From Blastocatellia bacterium (GTDB lineage: Bacteria > Acidobacteriota > Blastocatellia > UBA7656): DNA of 64,000 bases. The DNA lies in assembly GCA_035275065.1 (NCBI GenBank), contig DATENM010000036.1:48463-112462 (forward strand), written 5' to 3'. Shown piece after piece: positions 52,621 to 61,532 of this stretch. The notes beneath the pieces were generated by a model. It had not been told where the DNA came from and did no database searches. It was given only the letters and a program-made list of their open reading frames with translations. The stretch's first letter is position 1. Each line of letters opens with the position of its first letter. The translations under genes were made by a program, and so were the position numbers.

Positions 52621-53115
52621 TTGGCTATCAAAGTGACCAACGCGCAGCTTGACGCCATCAAACAGCATGGCGAGCGCACGTACCCTTACGAATGCTGCGG
52701 CTTTCTGCTCGGCACGATTGCCGGTGATATGAATCTGCTCACGGAAGTCTACCCGGCGGAGAACGAGTGGGCCGAATCGATCCGCAGCGTCGAAACCCTC
52801 GGCGAAGGCATTCCCGCAGCCGCGCGCGATTACCGCAAACAGGAATCGCACGCCAATCGCTACTGGATCACCCCTGAGCAGTACAAGCGCGCCGACGCTT
52901 ACGCCGCCAGCAGCGCGCTGCAAATCATCGGTTACTATCATTCGCACCCCGACCACCCGGCAGAGCCTTCGGGCTATGACTTCGATCATTCCTGCTTCGC
53001 CAATCAATCGTATATGATCGTCGCCATCGAGCAGGGACGCGCCGCCGCGCTCAACTCGTTCAACAAGCCGGACTATGAAAAGTTCGAGCCGGAAGCCATC
53101 ATTGTCGAGGACTGA
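52621..53115 (+). CDS. JAMM/M67 metallopeptidase, Mec-like
   Basis: The 164-residue zinc peptidase has the JAMM motif: Glu24 (YECCGFLLG), His107, His109 (YYHSHPDHPAEP), Ser117 and Asp120 (SGYD). In Mycobacterium the homologous Mec releases cysteine from the C-terminus of CysO-cysteine. The start codon is TTG with a strong GGAAGG 7-10 bases before; no ATG fits. The gene is 18 bases after cysM and 90 bases before the carrier/E1 fusion gene, so the three form one unit. Confidence 0.9.
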   Translation: MAIKVTNAQLDAIKQHGERTYPYECCGFLLGTIAGDMNLLTEVYPAENEWAESIRSVETLGEGIPAAARDYRKQESHANRYWITPEQYKRADAYAASSALQIIGYYHSHPDHPAEPSGYDFDHSCFANQSYMIVAIEQGRAAALNSFNKPDYEKFEPEAIIVED

Positions 53116-53205
53116 GCGCACCGTTTCCTTTTTTCTACTGTCCCGATTAAAATCCTAATTTGCAGGCGAGCGCAAAGGAACAGACAAGGAGAATAGGAGA
53201 CGCTT

Positions 53206-54654
53206 ATGGCCGTGAGCATCTATGTCCCCACCGCCCTGAGAAATTTCACCGGAGGGAATGAATCCGTGGCCGTCGAAGCCGGCACCGTCGGCGAGGCGCT
53301 CGGCGCGCTGATCGCCACGCATCCGAATCTCAAGAAACACCTTTATAACGACGAAGGCCAGTTGCGCCATTTCGTCAACGTCTACGTTAACGACGAAGAC
53401 ATTCGCTATCTCGATAAAGGCGAGACGACGTTGAAAGACGGCGACACCCTGAGCATCGTGCCTTCGATTGCCGGCGGTGCGGCGGTCATCGAAGACGCCG
53501 CCGCGAATGCGGTTGAGTTAGATAAGGATGAAATCCTGCGCTACAGCCGCCACCTGATCATGCCAGAGGTCGCGCTCGAAGGGCAGAAGAAGCTCAAGGC
53601 CGCAAAAGTGCTCTGCATCGGCGCGGGCGGGCTCGGCTCGCCGCTGGCGCTTTATCTGGCGGCGGCGGGCGTTGGCCGCATGGGAATCGTTGACTTCGAC
53701 GTGGTTGATTTCACCAACCTTCAGCGCCAGATCATTCACTCGACGGCCAATGTCGGTCGCCCGAAACTCGATTCCGCTAAAGAGCGCATCGCCGAGATCA
53801 ACCCCTTTGTGCAGGTCGATACTTATGAAGAGGCGCTGAGTTCAGAGAACGCGCTCGACCTGTTCCGCGATTATGACATTGTCGTGGACGGCACGGATAA
53901 TTTCCCGACGCGCTATCTCGTGAATGATGCCTGCGTGCTGCTGGGCAAGCCGAATGTGTACGGCTCGATCTTTCGCTTCGAAGGGCAGGCGACGGTCTTT
54001 TATGCGAAAGAAGGCCCGTGCTATCGCTGCCTTTACCCCGAGCCGCCGCCGCCGGGGCTGGTGCCGAGCTGCGCCGAGGGCGGCGTGCTGGGCGTGCTGC
54101 CGGGCATCATCGGCGTCATGCAAGCCATCGAAACCGTCAAGTTGATCTTAGGCAAAGGCGAGTCGCTGATCGGCAGGCTCGTCCTGTTCGACGCTTTGAA
54201 GATGAAGTTCCGCGAGCTGAAATTGCGCAAGAATCCTGACTGCCCGATCTGCGGCACCAATCCGACGATCACGGAGCTGATCGATTATCAGGAATTCTGC
54301 GGCGTCACCCCGCACGAAGAAGTCAGCGTCGGCAAAGAATTCGAGATCACTCCCGCCGAGCTGAAAGCCAGGATGGAGCGCGGCGACGATTTCGTGCTGA
54401 TCGATGTGCGCGAGCCGGAAGAGTATGCCATCGCCCGCATACCAGGATCGCGGCTGATCCCGCGCGGCACGCTGCCGGAGCGCGTGCATGAATTGTCGAG
54501 CGCCGACGACATCGTCGTTCATTGCAAGAGCGGCGTGCGAAGTGGCATGGCCGTGGACTTCCTGAAGCAAGCCGGTTTCCGCCGCGTCAAGAACCTCGTC
54601 GGCGGCATCCTGCGCTGGTCGGACGACGTAGACCCGACCGTGCCGAAATATTAA
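53206..54654 (+). CDS. MoaD/CysO - E1 (MoeB/ThiF) - rhodanese fusion
   Basis: The 482-residue protein has three domains: a ubiquitin-like sulfur carrier of 91 residues ending SIVPSIAGG (Gly90-Gly91); an E1-like adenylating domain (ATP site GAGGLGS at 139-145, zinc pairs CYRC and CPIC); and a C-terminal rhodanese (~370-482) with active-site Cys440 in VHCKSGVRSG. The carrier's diglycine is internal, so it cannot be thiocarboxylated unless a protease cuts after it. The neighbouring JAMM protease is a natural candidate. The role is probably sulfur transfer for cysteine synthesis by CysM; molybdopterin or thiamine use are alternatives. The ATG at 53206 follows AGGAG. Confidence 0.9.
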   Translation: MAVSIYVPTALRNFTGGNESVAVEAGTVGEALGALIATHPNLKKHLYNDEGQLRHFVNVYVNDEDIRYLDKGETTLKDGDTLSIVPSIAGGAAVIEDAAANAVELDKDEILRYSRHLIMPEVALEGQKKLKAAKVLCIGAGGLGSPLALYLAAAGVGRMGIVDFDVVDFTNLQRQIIHSTANVGRPKLDSAKERIAEINPFVQVDTYEEALSSENALDLFRDYDIVVDGTDNFPTRYLVNDACVLLGKPNVYGSIFRFEGQATVFYAKEGPCYRCLYPEPPPPGLVPSCAEGGVLGVLPGIIGVMQAIETVKLILGKGESLIGRLVLFDALKMKFRELKLRKNPDCPICGTNPTITELIDYQEFCGVTPHEEVSVGKEFEITPAELKARMERGDDFVLIDVREPEEYAIARIPGSRLIPRGTLPERVHELSSADDIVVHCKSGVRSGMAVDFLKQAGFRRVKNLVGGILRWSDDVDPTVPKY

Positions 54655-54659
54655 GGGGA

Positions 54660-54824
54660 TGTCTGAGAAGTCCCGTAGGGACGCGATGTTTATAGTTGCA
54701 GGCAGAAATAGAATCCAAGCCCTGTAGGGACGCAATATCAACATTACGCTCCTACGGAGCTCGGATCATTTTGTTACCTACAACGATAAACATCGCGCTC
54801 CTAACGGAGCGGCCTTCTCAGACA
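54660..54824. repeat. Family D palindromic element with 11-bp terminal inverted repeats, copy 2
   Basis: Terminal inverted repeats TGTCTGAGAAG (54660-54670) and CTTCTCAGACA (54814-54824) bound the element. Inside are TCCCGTAGGGACGCGATG, TTTATAG, a GCTCCTACGGAGCTC arm and GATAAACATCGCGCTCC. The size (165 bp), perfect ends and lack of a gene suggest a MITE-like non-autonomous element. Confidence 0.82.
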
Positions 54825-54846
54825 CACTCTAAATCGGAAACGCGGA

Positions 54847-56337
54847 ATGATGAATGATGAACTGAAGGCGCTGCCGCCATCGGTCGTCGAGCGGCTCAAA
54901 GCCATCGTCGGCGCGCGCAACGTCCTGACGGAAGCGGATGAGTTGCTGGTCTATGAAGCCGACGCGCTGACCTTGCACAAGCAACCACCCGCCGCTGTCG
55001 TCATCCCGCGAAATGCTGATGAAGTCGCCGCCGCTGTGAAGGTGCTGGCCGAGGCCGGCATCCCGTTTGCCCCGCGTGGCGCCGGCACCGGCCTATCGGG
55101 CGGCGCGCTGTCGCTCAGTGGCGCGGTGATCTTCGAGCTGGCGCGGCTCAATCGCATTCTCAAGATCGATTATGAAAACCGCCTTGCGGTTGTCGAGCCC
55201 GGCGTCATCAACGTTCAATTGTCGCAAGCCACAGCCGCGCACGGCTTCCATTACGCGCCCGACCCATCGAGCCAGATGGCCTGCACCATCGGCGGCAACA
55301 TCGCCGAAAACTCCGGCGGCCCGCATTGCTTGAAGTACGGCATGACGACCAATCACGTCCTTGCGGTCGAAGTCGTTTTGCCGAATGGCGAGGCCGTGAC
55401 GCTCGGCGGCGGCGGCGTGGACGTGCCGGGCTATGATCTGCTCGGCGTGTTTGTCGGCTCTGAAGGCACGTTCGGTATCGTCACCCGGGCGACGCTGAAG
55501 CTGACGCGGTTGCCGCAGTCGGTCAAGACGCTGTTGGCCGAGTTCATGACGGTGACCGATGCCAGCCGCAGCGTCAGCGAGATCATTGCCGCGGGGATTC
55601 TGCCCGCCGCGCTTGAGATGATAGACCGACGGACGATTGAAGCTATCGAGAATTCGATCTTCGCCGGCGGCTTTCCGACAGACGTGGCGGCTCTGCTCAT
55701 CATCGAAGTGGATGGGCTGGCGGCGGGACTTGAACAGTCGGCGTCGCAAGCGGTTGAGATTTGCTTGCGGAATCAAGCGCGGGCTGTGCGCGTCGCAAAA
55801 GATGAAGCTGAGCGAACCAGGCTCTGGGCGGCGCGCAAGCGGGCGTTCGGCGCAATGGGCCGCATCGCCGCCGACTTGATGGTGCAGGACGCGGTGATTC
55901 CGCGCTCGCGCCTGCCGGAAGTGCTGGATGAAATCTATCGCATCGCCGAACGCCATCACCTGATGGTGGCGAACGTCTTCCATGCGGGCGATGGCAACCT
56001 GCACCCGAACATTAGCTTTGATGGCCGTGACGCGGACGAGCGCCGGCGAGTCGAGCAGGCATCAAAAGAGATCATGCAACTCTGCGTCGGCGTCGGCGGC
56101 TCGATCACCGGCGAGCACGGCGTCGGCATGGACAAGATCGAATCGATGCGGCTGATCTTTTCAGAAGACGACCTGGAGCGCATGATGGCGGTGCGTGACG
56201 TCTTCAACCCGCAAGGGCTGTGCAATCCCGGCAAGGTCATTCCGATGACCAAGACGTGTCGCTTCTGCGGCTTCGGCATGGAAGATTTTCGCCATAAGCG
56301 GCTCGCCTCGCACGAGATGAGCCAGCGTCGGGAGTAG
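54847..56337 (+). CDS. glcD: Glycolate oxidase subunit GlcD
   Basis: The 496-residue FAD-linked oxidase has the PP-loop FAD-binding segment APRGAGTGLSGGALSL, ITGEHGVGMDKIESM (substrate/FAD histidine), and the C-terminal VFNPQGLCNPGKVIP typical of GlcD. It oxidises glycolate (or D-lactate) to glyoxylate with electrons passed to the quinone pool via GlcE/GlcF. The last codons extend as TCRFCGFGMEDFRHKRL. The TAG stop is part of a family A repeat arm (GTAGCGC). A DUF309 gene separates glcD from glcE. Confidence 0.92.
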   Translation: MMNDELKALPPSVVERLKAIVGARNVLTEADELLVYEADALTLHKQPPAAVVIPRNADEVAAAVKVLAEAGIPFAPRGAGTGLSGGALSLSGAVIFELARLNRILKIDYENRLAVVEPGVINVQLSQATAAHGFHYAPDPSSQMACTIGGNIAENSGGPHCLKYGMTTNHVLAVEVVLPNGEAVTLGGGGVDVPGYDLLGVFVGSEGTFGIVTRATLKLTRLPQSVKTLLAEFMTVTDASRSVSEIIAAGILPAALEMIDRRTIEAIENSIFAGGFPTDVAALLIIEVDGLAAGLEQSASQAVEICLRNQARAVRVAKDEAERTRLWAARKRAFGAMGRIAADLMVQDAVIPRSRLPEVLDEIYRIAERHHLMVANVFHAGDGNLHPNISFDGRDADERRRVEQASKEIMQLCVGVGGSITGEHGVGMDKIESMRLIFSEDDLERMMAVRDVFNPQGLCNPGKVIPMTKTCRFCGFGMEDFRHKRLASHEMSQRRE

Positions 56338-56391
56338 CGCAAGGCGGTTAGCTTGCGCATTGACTCGCGCAACCTAACCGCCTTGCGCTAC
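56334..56391. repeat. Palindromic repeat family A, copy 4
   Basis: An inverted repeat of 25 bp with one mismatch (56334-56358 with 56367-56391; arm begins GTAGCGCAAGGCGGTTAG) has the 8-base loop characteristic of family A. It is nearly the same as copy 1 at 11433-11490. The left arm supplies the stop of glcD. Confidence 0.9.
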
Positions 56392-56408
56392 TCCCGAAAG
56401 TTGAAACG

Positions 56409-56837
56409 ATGACCGCCAACGCCACGGACAAGACAACCGGCGCGGCTTTCGGTGACCAGCATGAGCGTGTCTATGCGCGCGAATACCTGGACGGCATCGC
56501 CCATTTCAACGCCGAGCGTTATTACGAGGCGCACGAAATCTGGGAGGCGATCTGGCTGCGCTCGGCGGGCGACACGCGATTGTTTTATCACATGCTGATT
56601 CAGGCAGCGGTCGCCTTATATCATCACCAACGCGGCAACACGCACGGCGTGCGGACGTTGTATAGGCGCGCATCTGAAAAACTGGAACAACTGCCGGCGC
56701 ACTTTATGTCGCTCGACGTGAAAGCATTCGCTTGCCAGCTTGAAAGGTTTATCGCCGGCTCGCTTGAAAGAGAAGCCGAAGCACTGCCGTTAAACGACAC
56801 CCCGCGGCCAATGATCCGGCTTCAAACATCAAGGTGA
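56409..56837 (+). CDS. DUF309 protein
   Basis: The 142-residue helical protein has the DUF309 core YLDGIAHFNAERYYEAHEIWEAIWLR and FYHMLIQAAVALYHHQRGN, with the conserved HE..W and Gln residues. The function of the family is unknown. It lies inside the glc gene cluster between glcD and glcE with gaps of 72 and 26 bases, so co-transcription is likely. Whether it supports the oxidase is unknown. Confidence 0.85.
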   Translation: MTANATDKTTGAAFGDQHERVYAREYLDGIAHFNAERYYEAHEIWEAIWLRSAGDTRLFYHMLIQAAVALYHHQRGNTHGVRTLYRRASEKLEQLPAHFMSLDVKAFACQLERFIAGSLEREAEALPLNDTPRPMIRLQTSR

Positions 56838-56862
56838 GCCGCGTTGTCGCCGAAGCAAACGC

Positions 56863-58116
56863 ATGAGCAAAGCACAAACAGAGCTTGCCGCCGCGCTCGC
56901 GGCCATCGTCGGCAGCGCCAACCTGACGGCGAACCCGGCGCTGCGGCTTAGTGGACTCGCGCCGGCGGCTCTGGTCAAGCCGGCGAATGCCGCGGAAGTG
57001 GCCGATTGTCTGCGCGTCTGTTCCTCGATGAATGCGGCGGTGATCCCGGCAGGGCAGGGACAATGGCTGGAGTGCGGCAACCCTTTGCGTCGCGCCGATG
57101 TCGTGTTGAGCCTTGAGCGCATGAGCCGCATCGTTGACTATAGCGCGCCGGATTTGACCATCACCGTCGAAGCCGGCATAACGCTCAAGGAGTTGAACGA
57201 GACGATAAGCCGTGATCGTTTATGGCTGCCGCTCGACCCGCCGGGCGCAAGCGCGGCAACTGTCGGCGCGGTGGTCGCCTGCAATCAGAGCGGCGCTTTG
57301 CGCTGCGGCTTCGGCACGCCGCGTGATTATGTGATCGGCCTGAAGCTGGCGCACGCCGATGGCCGCGCGAGCAAGTCCGGCGGCCGCGTCGTCAAGAACG
57401 TCGCCGGCTATGACTTGAATAAACTTTATGTTGGCAGCTATGGCACGCTTGCGGTAATTACCGAAGTGACCTTCAAGCTGCGCCCGCAGCCTGAGCAGTG
57501 CGTCACCGTCGTCGTGACGCCCAGTCGTTCGGGCCGGCTTACCGGATTGGCCCGGCAGGTCATCGGGATGCAGTTGCAGCCGGTCGCTTGTGTTGTATTA
57601 TTCACGCCCGGCGCTGAAAAGTTGCTGCTGCGCTTTGCCGATAACGCAGCCGCCGTGAAGGCTCAGGAGGACGCGCTGCGGCAGGCGACCGGCAAAGCAG
57701 ATCGAATGGCCGACTTTAGCGGCGCGGACGAAGTGGCGCTCTGGGAGAAAGTCAATGACATGGATCGCGCGGGGCAAGTCGTTTTGCGAATGAGCGTCCC
57801 CCTTTCAAAGACCGTTGATCTGTACGAGGTTTTAGTAGATGAAAGCAGAGGGTTGCTGCGGGCTGATTTCGGCAGTGGTATTGTGCGCGAGGCCACGGAC
57901 GTGACCGATGGCCTTATCATCAAGATCGAGCAGCGGCGCGCGGCGGTTGAGCAACTCGGCGGCACGCTGTTCATCGAGCAAGCGCCGCTCGAAGTCAGGC
58001 GACAGGTAGATGCCTGGGGCGAAGTCGGCACGGCGGCGCGGCTGATGCAAGCCGTCAAAGAAAAATTTGATCCGCGGGGAACCTTAAATCCGGGCCGGTT
58101 TGTTGCGGGTATCTGA
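56863..58116 (+). CDS. glcE: Glycolate oxidase FAD-binding subunit GlcE
   Basis: The 417-residue protein has a vanillyl-alcohol-oxidase-type FAD-binding domain: LVKPANAAEVADCLRVC, TVEAGITLKELNE, LWLPLDPPGASAATVGAVVA and SGGRVVKNVAGYDLNKLYVG. The C-terminal MQAVKEKFDPRGTLNPGRFV is the family's end signature. It is the second flavin subunit of the GlcDEF complex. Its 3' end lies 10 bases before the glcF ATG at 58127. Confidence 0.9.
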   Translation: MSKAQTELAAALAAIVGSANLTANPALRLSGLAPAALVKPANAAEVADCLRVCSSMNAAVIPAGQGQWLECGNPLRRADVVLSLERMSRIVDYSAPDLTITVEAGITLKELNETISRDRLWLPLDPPGASAATVGAVVACNQSGALRCGFGTPRDYVIGLKLAHADGRASKSGGRVVKNVAGYDLNKLYVGSYGTLAVITEVTFKLRPQPEQCVTVVVTPSRSGRLTGLARQVIGMQLQPVACVVLFTPGAEKLLLRFADNAAAVKAQEDALRQATGKADRMADFSGADEVALWEKVNDMDRAGQVVLRMSVPLSKTVDLYEVLVDESRGLLRADFGSGIVREATDVTDGLIIKIEQRRAAVEQLGGTLFIEQAPLEVRRQVDAWGEVGTAARLMQAVKEKFDPRGTLNPGRFVAGI

Positions 58117-58126
58117 ACCGAGGGTG

Positions 58127-59479
58127 ATGAAAACGGCAAGCGAACAAGTCATAGCGCAAACGCCTCTGGGCTCGCGGCTCGAAGCCAACAACGACCGGCT
58201 GCTCACCTGTGTGCATTGCGGGCTCTGTCTACAAGCCTGTCCGACTTACCGCGCGCTGGGTAATGAAAATGACTCGCCACGCGGGCGCGTCTACTTGATG
58301 CGCGGCGTCGTCGAAGGCCGTTTGAATGTCGCCGAATCCTTCATCTCGCATATCGATCTCTGCCTCGGCTGTCGCGCCTGCGAATCGGCTTGTCCGTCGA
58401 GCGTGCCGTATGGCCACTTGCTTGAAGCAGCGCGCGCCGAAGTGTCGAGCGCCAAAGCCCAGCGCGGCTGGTTCAGCGAGCGGCTCTTGCGATTCTTCTT
58501 GAATCAAGTCTTCATGCGCCCGGCGCTGTTGCGCATAGGCATGAGACTGACGCGCGCCCTGCGTGACAGCGGCCTCGCCGAGATGGCGTTCGAGACACGG
58601 CTGGTCGGCGGGCGCTTGCGATTCGCGCTGGCGTTGTTGCTGGCGACGCGCTCGCCGCTAACCAGGTCTGAACGACGAGCCGCGAGTCGAGCTTCTACAT
58701 CTGCGAGTGAAACCGCGGCGACGAGGAATGTCGCGAGAGCGAAGGATCAGCTCAAAGTCGCTGTGCTGCGCGGCTGCGTGATGGAAGGTCTGTTCGGCCC
58801 GACCAATCGCGCCACCGAGCGCGTCCTGGCGCGCAACGGTTGTGAGATCGTCGAGGTTGACCGGCAGATGTGCTGCGGCGCGTTGCACGCTCATGCCGGA
58901 CAGTTGGAATCTGCAAGGCAACTGGCGCGGGCAAACATTGACGCCTTTCTGGCGAGCGGCTGCGAGCGCGTCATCGTCAACGCCGCCGGCTGCGGCGCGG
59001 CGATGAAAGAGTATGGGGCGCTGCTCGCTGATGACCCGGAGTATGCCGAAAAGGCCGCCGGCTTCAGTCGCAAGGTGAAAGACGTTACGGAATTCCTTGC
59101 CGGGCGGGGCATCTCCGAGCCGCCGCACGCCATCAATCGGCGCATTACCTATGACGCGCCATGCCATCTCTACCACGCGCAGCGTGTCACTCAAGCGCCG
59201 ATTGATCTGCTGAAGGCGATACCGGGCCTTGAGCTTGTGCCGCTGAGGGGCTCGGAAAGCTGCTGCGGCGGCGCCGGCATCTACAATCTGCAACACCCTG
59301 AGCTGAGCGAGGAAATTCTTGCGGACAAGCTCGCGGCCATCCGCGAAAGCGGCGCCGATACGGTTGCGACGGCGAACCCGGGATGTATCATGCAAATAAG
59401 CGCCGGCGCGCGGATGAATCACATGCAGATCGCCGTCATTCATCCCATCGAGCTTCTGGACGCGGCCTATTGCGATTGA
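58127..59479 (+). CDS. glcF: Glycolate oxidase iron-sulfur subunit GlcF
   Basis: The 450-residue protein has two [4Fe-4S] ferredoxin motifs, CVHCGLCLQACPTY and CLGCRACESACPS, and two CCG modules (MCCGALHAHAG; SCCGGAGIYN). It transfers electrons from GlcD/GlcE to the membrane quinone pool. The insertion LTRSERRAASRASTSASET between the two halves is longer than usual and low in complexity. The start at 58127 is preceded by CCGAGGG; the frame extends upstream into glcE but does not need to. Confidence 0.91.
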   Translation: MKTASEQVIAQTPLGSRLEANNDRLLTCVHCGLCLQACPTYRALGNENDSPRGRVYLMRGVVEGRLNVAESFISHIDLCLGCRACESACPSSVPYGHLLEAARAEVSSAKAQRGWFSERLLRFFLNQVFMRPALLRIGMRLTRALRDSGLAEMAFETRLVGGRLRFALALLLATRSPLTRSERRAASRASTSASETAATRNVARAKDQLKVAVLRGCVMEGLFGPTNRATERVLARNGCEIVEVDRQMCCGALHAHAGQLESARQLARANIDAFLASGCERVIVNAAGCGAAMKEYGALLADDPEYAEKAAGFSRKVKDVTEFLAGRGISEPPHAINRRITYDAPCHLYHAQRVTQAPIDLLKAIPGLELVPLRGSESCCGGAGIYNLQHPELSEEILADKLAAIRESGADTVATANPGCIMQISAGARMNHMQIAVIHPIELLDAAYCD

Positions 59480-59515
59480 CCGCCGGCGCAAATCGGGCCT
59501 CTATTGACACGCGAT

Positions 59516-59968
59516 ATGGGCAGAATCATTTGGATACCAACTCGGATTGCCATGCTCGTCGGTTTGTTGTCTTTACCACTCCTCCTGCCAGCCACGCGAG
59601 TTGCGCAAGAGGCGAACGACTACGGCCCTGAGGTCAAATCATTTCTTGAGCTGATGCGTCATGAAGATGACGAGCTTGAGTACCAGATTGCCCATAATGA
59701 AATCTCGCGTCCGCAATACCAGCGCGCCAAGTCCCGCATCGCCATTCACCGCCAGGCTGTCTTGAATCTCGTCAAGGAAAGCGGTGAAGACGTCGTGCCC
59801 GAGCTGCATATCGTCACGGCAGCAGAAGTGGACGAACTGATCGAGCAGGGGACGCGGGCGCTCAGGGGCGTCAAGCGCGGCGGCATCATTAATAACAAGT
59901 GGCGTTACATCGGCAGTGTGACAAGGGGCCAGATTTTCTACATCTTTGAGCGCATCCAGAAGCTCTGA
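59516..59968 (+). CDS. Small secreted protein of unknown function
   Basis: The 150-residue protein has a signal peptide (MGRIIWIPTRIAMLVGLLSL, cleavage near VAQ-E). The mature part is helical and acidic: VKSFLELMRHEDDELEYQIA, a basic helix (SRPQYQRAKSRIAIHRQAVL), then VVPELHIVTAAEVDELIEQG and a terminal strand-rich portion GGIINNKWRYIGSVTRGQIF. No family is recognised, though I expect it to be a conserved short acidobacterial protein. TTG at 59504 is an alternative start. It follows glcF by 36 bases. Confidence 0.65.
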   Translation: MGRIIWIPTRIAMLVGLLSLPLLLPATRVAQEANDYGPEVKSFLELMRHEDDELEYQIAHNEISRPQYQRAKSRIAIHRQAVLNLVKESGEDVVPELHIVTAAEVDELIEQGTRALRGVKRGGIINNKWRYIGSVTRGQIFYIFERIQKL

Positions 59969-60261
59969 ATTTTCCGTGAATCTACAAAGGCTACTGGAAC
60001 CATCAGGCTTGAAAACGCCCCTCTGTCTGCATCAACTGGCTCGGCAGAATGAGTGAGTAGGATAGACCGTAAAGTTGAACTGTTGACAAGCGCGAATTCA
60101 GCATTAAACTCCCCTGTGTACACGCTGGCTTACTGAATCTGTGCGCCGCCAGCCTGCCCCTACCTGACCAACCTGCATTTGACAAATGGTGATCGCAACT
60201 ACAGAAGACGGCCCCGGGCTGTCAGCCATTATAAGAAAAGCTGCGCAAGGATTCTCTCCCT

Positions 60262-61413
60262 ATGTCGACGATCAATTTTTCGCAAGTCGTGCAAATGATG
60301 CTTTCGGTATCGGACAAGATATCAGACCTGATTTTTTCCCCCGGTCGTCCGCCGCAAGTCGAACTCATCGGCAAGCTGACACCGATCAATATACCCGGCA
60401 TGGAGAAGCTGACGCCGGCGCACACCGCCGGTATCGCCAAGGCGCTCATCGGGAACAACAAAGTTGCCGAACAGACTCTCGAAGATCATGGCTCGGCGGA
60501 CCTATCCTTCAGCCTCACCGGGTTGTCGCGCTTTCGCGTCAACATCTTCAAGCAGCGCGGCACGTTCGCCATCGTTATGCGTGTGGTGCCGGACATCGTG
60601 CCGACCTTCGAGCAATTGAATCTTCCGGAAGTGCTAAAAGAGGTGGCCGAATTAAAGAATGGTATCGTCCTGGTGACCGGACCAACGGGATCAGGGAAAT
60701 CTTCGTCGCTGGCGGCCATCATCGATCTCATCAACGACAGCAAGTATTACCATATCGTCACCATCGAAGACCCAATCGAATTCATGCACCGGCATAAGAA
60801 GTCGACCGTGCATCAACGCGAGCTGCACTCGGATACTTCGACATTCGCTTATGCGTTGCGCGCGGCGCTGCGGCAGGCGCCGAAGGTGATCCTGGTCGGC
60901 GAGATACGCGATCTGGAAACCTGCGAGGTGGCGCTCGAAGCATCGGAAACCGGCCATCTGGTGCTTTCGACGTTGCATACGACGGACGCTGTGAAAACGG
61001 TCGAGCGTTTGATCGGCCTCTTCCCCAAGAGCCAGGAGCACATTATCCGAATGCGGCTCGCCGGCGCGTTTCGCTTCATCGCCTCACAGCGGCTCATCCC
61101 GCGCGCCGACAATCACGGGCGTGTGGCGGCAATCGAAATTCTTAAATCAACGGCGCGCACCCGCGACTATGTAGAGAAAGGCGAGCGTGAAGGCAAATCC
61201 CTTTATGACGCGATGCGTGACGGCAACCTGGACGGCATGCAGGTCTTTGATGACGTGATTGAGCAGTTGATTCGCGAAGGCACCATCACCATGAACGATG
61301 GCCTGGTCTACGCAACGAATCGCCAGAATCTGATGCTGCAACTTTCCGACTTCGGCAGTGGTTCAGCCAGCGGCATGTTCGGGCGCGGGGCGACAAGCGA
61401 CTTGATCAGCTGA
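60262..61413 (+). CDS. pilT: Type IV pilus retraction ATPase PilT
   Basis: The 383-residue motor ATPase has an N-terminal PAS-like domain (1-110), Walker A GPTGSGKS (140-147), TIEDPIEFMHRHKKSTVHQREL (Asp box), the Walker B region VILVGEIRDLET, and the His box SETGHLVLSTLHTTDAVKTVER. It drives retraction of type IV pili for twitching motility. No other pilus gene is adjacent. A PilZ gene and a response regulator lie downstream. The ATG at 60262 has no strong Shine-Dalgarno (AGGATTC is nearby). It is followed by a strong terminator. Confidence 0.93.
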   Translation: MSTINFSQVVQMMLSVSDKISDLIFSPGRPPQVELIGKLTPINIPGMEKLTPAHTAGIAKALIGNNKVAEQTLEDHGSADLSFSLTGLSRFRVNIFKQRGTFAIVMRVVPDIVPTFEQLNLPEVLKEVAELKNGIVLVTGPTGSGKSSSLAAIIDLINDSKYYHIVTIEDPIEFMHRHKKSTVHQRELHSDTSTFAYALRAALRQAPKVILVGEIRDLETCEVALEASETGHLVLSTLHTTDAVKTVERLIGLFPKSQEHIIRMRLAGAFRFIASQRLIPRADNHGRVAAIEILKSTARTRDYVEKGEREGKSLYDAMRDGNLDGMQVFDDVIEQLIREGTITMNDGLVYATNRQNLMLQLSDFGSGSASGMFGRGATSDLIS

Positions 61414-61456
61414 GCGATTGCCTTCTGACCGATATGGCTCGAAGGCGTAAATGATT

Positions 61457-61494
61457 AAAAAGCGCCGGGCTGCTGCATGCAGCCCGGCGCTTTT
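61457..61494 (+). terminator. Intrinsic terminator after pilT
   Basis: A 13-bp perfect stem (61461-61473 with 61479-61491) has a 5-base loop, AAAA before and TTTT after. The A-run makes it able to act also for the minus-strand gene ending at 61533. Confidence 0.92.
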
Positions 61495-61532
61495 AGTCGG
61501 TCGTAAGCAATTTCCGTGGACTCGATATCGCC

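Noticed and set aside
55093..56004. A 303-codon minus-strand frame inside glcD
   Set aside because: It is antisense to a confident glcD gene and has no ribosome-binding site or family resemblance.
60186..60797. A 203-codon frame overlapping the start of pilT
   Set aside because: It overlaps most of the N-terminal half of pilT in another frame and gives an Arg/His-rich sequence without motifs.
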